DNA of 6,267 nucleotides from Actinobacteria bacterium UBA5182. GTDB lineage: Bacteria; Actinomycetota; UBA4738. A program made the position numbers and the translations under genes. Position 1 is the stretch's first letter. Each line of letters opens with the position of its first letter. Shown piece after piece: positions 1 through 4,738 of the stretch. The DNA lies in contig DHWM01000163.1 of the NCBI GenBank assembly GCA_002413185.1, positions 19,160-25,426 of the forward strand, given 5' to 3'. A model generated the notes under the pieces. The model searched no databases. It was not told the DNA's origin and worked only from the letters and a program-made list of their open reading frames with translations.

Positions 1-430
1 GGATCCACCACGTGGCGTAGGTGGAGAACTTGAACCCCCGGCGCCAGTCGAACAGCTCGACCGCCCGCATGAGCCCGATGTTCCCTTCCTGGACCAGGTC
101 CAGGAAGGGCAGGCCCTGACCCTGGTACTTGCGGGCGATGGAGACCACCAGCCGGAGGTTGGCCCGGATGAAGCGCTGCCGTGCGGCGTGTCCCTTCCTG
201 ACCAGCTCCTTGGACTTGCGGATGCTGGTCTCGGACCGGAGACGCCCCGCCTGGAGACGCGCTTCGGCCTCCTCGCCGTGCTCGATGGCCATGGCGAGCT
301 CCACCTCCTCCTCCTTCGTGAGGAGAGGCTCTCGCGCGGCCGCCTCGAGGTACAGGCGAACGTCATCCGCTTCTCCCAGGGCCCGGGTGGGCTCTGAGCG
401 GCGGCTCGGCTTTGGTTCGGGATCTGCCAT
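1..430 (-). CDS. RNA polymerase sigma-70 factor, primary/HrdB-like (3' end cut off by window edge)
   Basis: Sigma subunit that directs RNA polymerase to promoters. Only the first 143 residues are in the window; the rest lies beyond base 1. The protein starts MADPEPKPSR and has a short disordered N-terminus of about 20 residues with no obvious region 1.1. Region 1.2 follows at about residues 22-52 (DDVRLYLEAAAREPLLTKEE). Region 2 starts near residue 84, with FIRANLRLVVSIARKYQGQG, then the core-binding stretch LPFLDLVQEGNIGLMRAVE, then the promoter-melting region 2.3 (FDWRRGFKFSTYATWWI), where the window ends. The near-consensus region 2 and a region 1.2 place it among group 1/2 sigma factors, not ECF factors. 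The spacer between regions 1.2 and 2.1 is short, so a group 2 paralogue is as likely as the housekeeping factor. The ATG at 430 is chosen because it just precedes the conserved domain and a -10 element sits directly upstream; there is no convincing Shine-Dalgarno sequence. Confidence 0.93.
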   Translation of the reverse strand, partial: MADPEPKPSRRSEPTRALGEADDVRLYLEAAAREPLLTKEEEVELAMAIEHGEEAEARLQAGRLRSETSIRKSKELVRKGHAARQRFIRANLRLVVSIARKYQGQGLPFLDLVQEGNIGLMRAVELFDWRRGFKFSTYATWWI

Positions 431-437
431 TTGGTCT

Positions 438-467
438 AGCGTAGCCTGCCCAGGCCACAAAACTGAA
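438..467 (-). promoter_or_regulatory. Candidate promoter of the sigma factor gene, probably leaderless transcript
   Basis: On the minus strand TACGCT (443 to 438) fits the actinobacterial -10 pattern TANNNT. It is followed by seven bases (AGACCAA) and then the ATG at 430, so the predicted transcription start falls on or beside the A of the start codon. A weak -35 candidate, TTCAGT (467 to 462), lies 18 bases upstream. The absence of a ribosome binding site before the ATG fits a leaderless mRNA. The -10 placement is seen directly; the leaderless reading is inferred. Confidence 0.45.
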
Positions 468-499
468 AACCTGCACGACGCAAAGAGAACTCCACCGAT

Positions 500-871
500 C
501 TACAACACCGAATGCGGGCTGGGGCTTCCGAAAGCCGTGGGGATTCCCCTAACGACGACCTTCAGCTCGCCCGGGCCCCGACCTCCACCTTCCCATCGCG
601 GATCCGGGCGTCGAAGGTCGGTTGGGGGGGCGGTGGCGGGCCCTCGCACCACCGAGCCGTTCCGGAGGCTGAACATGCTCCCGTGACATGGGCAGGTGAT
701 GTTGAGATCCCTCACCCTGCTCTGGTGGAGCGCGCATCCACGGTGGCTGCACCGGTCAGAGATGGCGTACAGGCGTCCTTCCTCTCGGTAGACCAGCACA
801 TCGATCCCCTGGGCGCACCCGGCGGCCGCCTTTCCCGGCTTCAACTTCTCCAGGTCTGCTTCGTCGAACAC
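500..871 (-). CDS. Rieske [2Fe-2S] domain protein, probably the detached and frameshifted C-terminal half of a DUF2231-Rieske protein
   Basis: Electron-transfer domain binding a Rieske 2Fe-2S cluster. As read it has 123 residues from a GTG at 871. Cluster ligands are C41 and H43 in DRCSHRGC, and C60 and H63 in TCPCHGS. C46 and C62 are also present, giving the full bc1-type pattern whose two extra cysteines form a disulfide. F67 replaces the Tyr that raises potential in bc1 proteins. After GPATAP the reading frame becomes non-Rieske (PTDLRRPDPRW...). Dropping one C from the run at 624-630 gives APQPTFDARIRDGKVEV, a normal Rieske ending, with a stop at 564-562. The frame upstream of the GTG is open only back to the TAG at 901-899 and reads EEQPSDWAAV, which looks like linker. 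The GTG is the only usable start in that stretch. The only Shine-Dalgarno-like sequence (AGGAGG) lies about 23 bases before it, too far for normal initiation. Domain identity is certain; whether this product is made is doubtful. Confidence 0.8.
   Translation of the reverse strand: MFDEADLEKLKPGKAAAGCAQGIDVLVYREEGRLYAISDRCSHRGCALHQSRVRDLNITCPCHGSMFSLRNGSVVRGPATAPPTDLRRPDPRWEGGGRGPGELKVVVRGIPTAFGSPSPHSVL
523..549 (-). terminator. Tandem hairpins, candidate terminator after the Rieske domain
   Basis: Two perfect short stem-loops lie close together: 539-549 (GGGG, 3-base loop, CCCC) and 523-536 (GGCTT stem, 4-base loop, AAGCC). On the minus strand they begin 12 bases after the TGA at 564-562, which ends the restored Rieske frame. 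There is no clear U-tract, so this would be a U-less terminator of the kind proposed in high-GC bacteria. Their position supports 562 as the original gene end; the frame as read runs through both hairpins to 500. Confidence 0.4.
624..630 (-). other. Seven-base C run (minus strand), apparent frameshift site in the Rieske domain
   Basis: On the minus strand the run lies directly after GCCACCG. With seven C the protein continues PPTDLRRPDP and ends at 500. With six C it continues PQPTFDARIRDGKVEV and ends at 562. The second reading matches the usual final beta-strands of Rieske domains. A one-base insertion, a sequencing or assembly error, or slippage could each explain it. Confidence 0.65.
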
Positions 872-898
872 CGCCGCCCAGTCCGACGGCTGCTCCTC

Positions 899-1447
899 CT
901 AGTAGTCGCCCTGGAAGGCGGTCTGGTTCACGCCGACCCCCTGGCCGAACGAAAGATGCCCCCCCAGGTACGCCGAACCGGTGGCGATGCCCGCGCCCAG
1001 CCAGGACAGGACCGTCCCCTTGACCCGCTTCCCCCGCTTCCTGGCCAGATAGGCCAAGGTGTACACGGTGAGCGCGGCGACGTTCGCGCCGGCGTGCACC
1101 AGCCCGACCCGGCGCTCCTTGCCTCCCGTGTCGATCCAGTCGGCCGCCCCCGACATCGCGGTCGGCAACGCCGAGAGGCATCCCAGGCCGATCAGGGTAT
1201 CGGCGGCCCGGCGGCGTTCCTCGCCCCCCAGGAGATCCAGGAACCACGCGCTGGTCCAGCACCCGGTCACCACGTCGGTGAGGATCGGGTGCAGAGGGTG
1301 CCCGACGACCCACGTCCCGCTCAGGATGTCCTTCAGGGGGCGAGAGTTCAGGATGGGGTCGAGGGCCTTCCCGAGGGCTTCGGAGGGCTGGTCCAGCGAA
1401 TCCATCCGCTCGATCTGCTCGGCGACGGTTCGAAGCTGGAAGGCCAT
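899..1447 (-). CDS. DUF2231 family four-helix membrane protein (likely N-terminal half of a DUF2231-Rieske protein)
   Basis: Integral membrane protein of 182 residues; the biochemical role of DUF2231 is not established. The family signature GTWVVGHPLHPILTDV is at residues 44-59. Four hydrophobic segments lie at about 53-73, 82-101, 114-135 and 145-165. Histidines H50, H53, H118 and H164 lie in or beside helices 1, 3 and 4, a layout that could ligate heme (inference). The loop between helices 3 and 4 is very basic (RKRGKRVK) and that between helices 1 and 2 carries RRR. By the positive-inside rule both ends, and any Rieske domain attached at the C-terminus, would face outward. The ATG at 1447 is preceded by GGAGAG two bases away. 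The frame ends with TAC TAG at 899-901 and continues without shift into the Rieske domain, so the gene is probably the front part of a fused protein. Divergent from the topoisomerase gene across 155 bases. Confidence 0.88.
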   Translation of the reverse strand: MAFQLRTVAEQIERMDSLDQPSEALGKALDPILNSRPLKDILSGTWVVGHPLHPILTDVVTGCWTSAWFLDLLGGEERRRAADTLIGLGCLSALPTAMSGAADWIDTGGKERRVGLVHAGANVAALTVYTLAYLARKRGKRVKGTVLSWLGAGIATGSAYLGGHLSFGQGVGVNQTAFQGDY

Positions 1448-1590
1448 GGCTCTCCGATCGGTGGGGGCTCGGTCTCCTCAGTATCTCTCGCGCCCGACCG
1501 GAGTAATCCCCGGGACGGCCCACAGCTCGTCGCCCGCGTTTCCGTTCGGAGCTGCCAGGGGAAAAGCCTCGCGGACGAGTGCGGCCGAGC

Positions 1591-1598
1591 GGAAGGAG
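1591..1598 (+). promoter_or_regulatory. Ribosome binding site deciding the topoisomerase IB start
   Basis: GGAAGGAG lies four bases before the GTG at 1603. An alternative in-frame GTG at 1579 has no comparable site upstream and would add eight residues before the conserved domain. The 1603 start is therefore preferred. I see no strong promoter in the rest of the divergent gap (1448-1590); GATACT on the minus strand (1484 to 1479) is a weak -10 candidate for the DUF2231 gene. Confidence 0.6.
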
Positions 1599-1602
1599 CG
1601 TC

Positions 1603-2688
1603 GTGGCCCAGGAGGCCCGATCGGACCCCGAACCGGAGATCGAGGAGGACCCTCGCCGGTCCGCCCGTCTGGCGGGGCTCCGGTACGTCAGCGACACGAT
1701 GCCCGGCATCGCTCGAAAGCGTGCCGGGAGGGGCTTCGTCTACGCGAACCCGGACGGCAGGAGGGTGGACGACCCGGAGACGCTCGCCCGCATCCGTTCG
1801 CTGGCCATCCCGCCGGCGTGGACGGACGTGTGGATCTGCCCCGTATCCCGCGGCCACCTCCAGGCGACGGGCCGGGACGTTAGGGGCCGAAAGCAGTACC
1901 GCTACCACGCCAAATGGCGGGAGGCCCGGGACGAGACGAAATTCGACCGGATGATCGCCTTCGGTGAGGCCCTCCCCCGCATCCGGCAGCGGGTCGAGGC
2001 GGACCTGGTGCTTCCCGGGTTGCCCCGTGAGCGGGTCCTGGCCACCATTGTCCGGCTGCTGGAGACCACGCTCATCCGCGTGGGCAACCAGGAGTACGCC
2101 CGCGAGAACCGCTCGTTCGGCCTCACCACGCTGCGCGACAAGCACGTCGAGGTGGAGGGGTCGGAGATCCGGTTCCAATTCAAGGGCAAGAGCGGGAAGG
2201 ACCACGACGTCGGGGTGCGGGACCGTCGCCTGGCTCGAATCGTCAAGCGCTGCCAGGACATCCCCGGCTATGAGCTGTTCCAGTACATCGACGAGGACGG
2301 CGACCGGAAGACCATCGATTCGGAGGACGTGAACGAGTACCTCCGGGAGATCAGCGACGAGAACTTCACGGCCAAGGACTACCGAACGTGGGCGGGCACC
2401 GTCCTCGCGGCGCTGGCGCTCCAGGAGTTCGAGTCCTTCGACTCCGAGGCGCAGGGCAAGCGCAACGTCGTCCGGGCCATCGAATCCGTGGCGAAGCTCC
2501 TCGGCAACACGCCGACGGTCTGCCGGAAGTGCTACGTGCACCCCGCGATCATCGAGAACTATCTGGACGGCGAGACGCTCCGGATCCTGAAGCGCCGGAC
2601 GAAGAAGGCGATGGAGGAATCGCTCCACGACCTTCGACCGGAGGAAGCAGCCGTCCTGGCCCTCCTTCGGAGACGTTTGGCCGCCTGA
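1603..2688 (+). CDS. DNA topoisomerase IB (poxvirus/Deinococcus type)
   Basis: Monomeric ATP-independent topoisomerase that relaxes supercoils by nicking one strand through a 3'-phosphotyrosyl intermediate. It has 361 residues from the GTG at 1603, close to Deinococcus radiodurans TopIB. The N-terminal clamp domain occupies about residues 20-85 (YVSDTMPGIARKRAGRGFVY, IPPAWTDVWICP). The catalytic domain follows, beginning near GRKQYRYHAKW. Catalytic residues are R159 (LIRVGNQEY), K196 (KGKSGKDH), R261 (AKDYRTWAGT), N302 (LGNTPTVCRK) and Y311 (CRKCYVHP). Their spacings (37, 65, 41 and 9 residues) equal those of the D. radiodurans enzyme (R137, K174, R239, N280, Y289, from memory). Asn in place of the poxvirus His is normal for this bacterial group. 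The gene appears intact and monocistronic. It converges with the MpaB-family gene across a 57-base gap in which no clear terminator is seen. Confidence 0.96.
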   Translation: MAQEARSDPEPEIEEDPRRSARLAGLRYVSDTMPGIARKRAGRGFVYANPDGRRVDDPETLARIRSLAIPPAWTDVWICPVSRGHLQATGRDVRGRKQYRYHAKWREARDETKFDRMIAFGEALPRIRQRVEADLVLPGLPRERVLATIVRLLETTLIRVGNQEYARENRSFGLTTLRDKHVEVEGSEIRFQFKGKSGKDHDVGVRDRRLARIVKRCQDIPGYELFQYIDEDGDRKTIDSEDVNEYLREISDENFTAKDYRTWAGTVLAALALQEFESFDSEAQGKRNVVRAIESVAKLLGNTPTVCRKCYVHPAIIENYLDGETLRILKRRTKKAMEESLHDLRPEEAAVLALLRRRLAA

Positions 2689-2745
2689 GCGGTAGTGGGC
2701 AACGTTCAGCGACGCCCGGCGCCCGGAAGCCGAACAGGGCAGTGA

Positions 2746-3696
2746 TCAGGCCCCTTTCGTCGCTCCGCCCGTCCGGCGGATGGCCACGCGATAGTGCGGC
2801 CAGTACCTGATCGCCGAAGGCAGGACCGGGACCGCCGCCCGCACCCCTGCCGCGATCGCCGAGGATGCCGCCCGCTCCGTGGCCGTCCACCGGAGCCCGT
2901 AGCCGCGGCGGAGCGCCGCCGGGAGCAGCCTTGAGGCGATGAGCTTCGTCATCCCCGCGGCCGGCCGGACCGGAAGGCGAACCGGCGGGTCGAGGACCGC
3001 ACCGCCGAGCTCCCGGGCGTCCCTCCCCACGGCCAGGTCTCCCCCGCTCACCATGTCTTCGAGGTAGCGCCGAAATTCCCCGTAGGTGGCGGGCATCACC
3101 GAGGCGGACACGCCGAACAGCTCGGCGAAGGGCTTGACCTCCTCGAAGTACCGTGCCCGGTCGGGTTCGGACAGGGGGCGAACCAGGAGGGCGTACCCGT
3201 TCAGGGCAGCCTCGACCAACGTGGCGTGGACCCACATGGCCAGGTCGGGGTGGCGGGCGTCGTAGAGAGTCCCAGCGGGGAAGGGCCCGGTCCGGGTTCC
3301 CAGCCGCCCCCGGACCCGGTTGTGGGTGGCCCGAACGCGCGCGGTCGCTCGTTCGACCTGCCGCCGGTCCCCGAAGGAGATGGTGAGCGTCGCGTTGAGC
3401 GTGGCCCTGAGCCTCAGGAAGGGATCGCGCCGGAACTCACTGTGATCGGAGACCCCGGCGGCCACCAGCGGATGGGCGAGCTGCATCAGCAAGGCCGACG
3501 GACCCGTCGCCAGGAGGATCCGCTCCCGGGCGATCCGCCACACCACGGAGTCCGGCCCGAAGAGCCCGGGGTCGCCGGGCGTCCCCTCCGCGGGAGACGG
3601 CACGTCGAGCCCGAGCTCCCTCAGGAGCGGCGCCACCAGGGCTCGGGAGCGGAGGGCCAAGGAGGAGAGACCGATCAACGAGGACGCGGGGAACAC
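2746..3696 (-). CDS. MpaB-family (DUF2236) oxygenase-like protein
   Basis: A 316-residue protein of the DUF2236 / MpaB / rubber-oxygenase (Lcp) superfamily. Characterised members are b-type heme oxygenases that cleave C=C bonds in isoprenoid or polyisoprene chains; most bacterial members have no known substrate. The core runs from about residue 40 (GDPGLFGPDSVVWRIARE) through GPSALLMQLAHPLVAAGVSD (about 65-84) and THNRVRG to DLAMWVHATLVEAAL (151-165). H75, H85, H125 and H157 are the visible candidate heme-ligand or active-site histidines. A typical family segment ATYGEFRRYLEDMV lies at 203-216. No export signal is evident; residues 4-24 are moderately hydrophobic but not a clear signal peptide. 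The GTG at 3696 is chosen because GGAAGG (3708 to 3703) sits six bases upstream and the start lies two bases after the stop of the dehydrogenase gene, indicating translational coupling. A much longer in-frame extension is open but lies antisense-like across the dehydrogenase and is not credible. Confidence 0.88.
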   Translation of the reverse strand: MFPASSLIGLSSLALRSRALVAPLLRELGLDVPSPAEGTPGDPGLFGPDSVVWRIARERILLATGPSALLMQLAHPLVAAGVSDHSEFRRDPFLRLRATLNATLTISFGDRRQVERATARVRATHNRVRGRLGTRTGPFPAGTLYDARHPDLAMWVHATLVEAALNGYALLVRPLSEPDRARYFEEVKPFAELFGVSASVMPATYGEFRRYLEDMVSGGDLAVGRDARELGGAVLDPPVRLPVRPAAGMTKLIASRLLPAALRRGYGLRWTATERAASSAIAAGVRAAVPVLPSAIRYWPHYRVAIRRTGGATKGA

Positions 3697-3698
3697 GG

Positions 3699-4691
3699 TC
3701 AGCCTTCCGGCGAGACAAGGACCTTGACGCCGCCGTCCCCGGCCACCAATCGCTGGAAGGCCGCGTTCGTCTCCTCCAGCGGGACCGTGCCCGTGATGAC
3801 CTTCCCGATGTGGGGTCGCTCGGCCAGCAGGTCCAGGGCCCGTTGCATCGAATCCATGGACGGCCCCTGGATGGAGAACGCCCGCTGCTCCTTGAGGGTC
3901 ATCCGAAGGAGGAACACCGGGGCCATGGGGATCCCCAGGATCCCGATCACACCCTGGTGGCCGCACGCGTCGATGACCTGCTGGAGGGAGTCCGGCACGC
4001 CCGCGCACTCGAAGGCGACCCGGGGGCCGTGCGGTTCGAACTGCAGGGTCTTCGCGAACGGATCCTCGGCCGTGGGGTCGAACACCTCCTCGCATCCGAG
4101 GTCGAGCCCGAGGGCCCGGCGGTCCTCCCTGGGGTCCGCCCCGACCACGCGGCATCCCGCCGCGACCAGGCCCGCCACCGAGAGGAGCCCGATCGATCCG
4201 AGGCCGCTGACGTAGGCGAAGTCGCCGGTGTTCGGAGCGGCAAGCTCCACGGCGCGCAGCGCCACGCCGAACGGCTCGGCCGCCGCGGCCACGTCGTCGC
4301 CCAGCCCGTCGGGGATGGGCAGGAGGGCGGTGCTCGGCACGCTGACGTACTCGGCGTACCCCCCACCGTGCTGGTCGGGCGGGTTCAGGCAATAGCGGAA
4401 CATGCCCTCCACGCACCACACGCATTCGCCGCAGCCCCGCCCCGCCGGATAGGGAACGACGCGCGCGCGCGCTTCCCAGGTTCCCGCGGGATCGACGTCG
4501 ACCACGGCGGAGATCTCGTGGCCCAGGATGACGTCCGGGCCCGACAGGACGCCGGTCTTGTACAGGCTGAGGTCGGACCCGCAGATCCCGCAGTACCGCA
4601 CCCTCAGCCTGACCTCGCCCGGCGGCGGCTCCGGGATGGGGGCGTCCCGGACGGTGATGGTGCGGGAGGATTCGAAGAACGCCGCTCGCAT
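3699..4691 (-). CDS. Zinc-dependent medium-chain alcohol dehydrogenase (sorbitol/threonine/butanediol dehydrogenase-like)
   Basis: NAD(P)-dependent oxidoreductase interconverting an alcohol and a carbonyl; the substrate is unknown. It has 330 residues from the ATG at 4691, where the family-typical MRAAFFESSRTITVRD begins. Catalytic zinc ligands are C37 (YCGICGSD), H58 and E59 (GHE), and E139 in AEPFGVALRAVE, a sorbitol-dehydrogenase-like motif. Structural zinc is bound by C87, C90, C93 and C101. The Rossmann motif GLGSIG is at 163-168. D186 at the end of the second strand (VVGADP) favours NAD over NADP. Possible upstream ATGs at 4709 and 4721 would add 6 or 10 residues (MRHWMAGNGR); none of the three has a good ribosome binding site, so the start is uncertain by up to 30 bases. 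First gene of an operon with the MpaB-family gene, and divergent from the thiamine-diphosphate enzyme. Confidence 0.93.
   Translation of the reverse strand: MRAAFFESSRTITVRDAPIPEPPPGEVRLRVRYCGICGSDLSLYKTGVLSGPDVILGHEISAVVDVDPAGTWEARARVVPYPAGRGCGECVWCVEGMFRYCLNPPDQHGGGYAEYVSVPSTALLPIPDGLGDDVAAAAEPFGVALRAVELAAPNTGDFAYVSGLGSIGLLSVAGLVAAGCRVVGADPREDRRALGLDLGCEEVFDPTAEDPFAKTLQFEPHGPRVAFECAGVPDSLQQVIDACGHQGVIGILGIPMAPVFLLRMTLKEQRAFSIQGPSMDSMQRALDLLAERPHIGKVITGTVPLEETNAAFQRLVAGDGGVKVLVSPEG
3703..3708 (-). promoter_or_regulatory. Ribosome binding site of the MpaB-family gene, inside the dehydrogenase gene
   Basis: GGAAGG on the minus strand lies within the last codons of the upstream dehydrogenase, six bases before the GTG at 3696. 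It fixes the start of the oxygenase gene and indicates that both genes are read from one mRNA with coupled translation. Confidence 0.65.
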
Positions 4692-4698
4692 CCGACCG

Positions 4699-4729
4699 TT
4701 CCCAGCCATCCAGTGCCGCATCCTATACT
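4699..4729 (+). promoter_or_regulatory. Candidate promoter for the thiamine-diphosphate enzyme, overlapping the dehydrogenase promoter region
   Basis: TATACT at 4724-4729 matches five of six bases of the -10 consensus, with a weak -35 candidate TTCCCA at 4699-4704 (19-base spacing). The ATG at 4739 begins nine bases after the -10 element and no Shine-Dalgarno sequence precedes it, so the mRNA would be leaderless or nearly so. On the minus strand the same bases offer TATAGG (4727 to 4722) or TAGGAT (4725 to 4720) as a -10 for the dehydrogenase, so the two promoters may overlap. Confidence 0.5.
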
Positions 4730-4738
4730 CGCCGCCGC

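Noticed and set aside
1..14. The window begins with GGATCC followed shortly by CACGTG, which could be a vector or cloning-site remnant.
   Set aside because: These bases encode the conserved sigma-70 residues TYATWWI in frame, so they are genuine. The edge may still coincide with a BamHI cut.
899..901. TAG read as a recoded amino acid such as pyrrolysine.
   Set aside because: No recoding element or supporting gene is visible, the position is in a linker and not an active site, and a second lesion lies downstream in the same gene.
512..1954. Plus-strand frame of 480 residues across the Rieske and DUF2231 region.
   Set aside because: Composition is low-complexity P/R/G/A without any domain, and it is antisense to recognisable conserved proteins.
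2266..2560. Asn instead of the poxvirus catalytic His in the topoisomerase, considered as a disabling change.
   Set aside because: Asn is the normal residue at this position in Deinococcus-type bacterial TopIB.
1348..2628. Long open frame on the minus strand opposite the topoisomerase.
   Set aside because: It is the antisense of a strongly conserved gene in high-GC DNA, has no recognisable domain, and would run into the DUF2231 gene.
2689..2745. Bidirectional terminator between the convergent topoisomerase and MpaB-family genes.
   Set aside because: Only weak GC-rich inverted bases are present (such as CGGC with GCCG) with no T-run on either strand.
3697..4425. N-terminal extension of the MpaB-family frame to about 559 residues.
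   Set aside because: The extension lies out of frame over the dehydrogenase, is arginine/glycine-rich without any domain, and a good ribosome binding site exists at 3708-3703.
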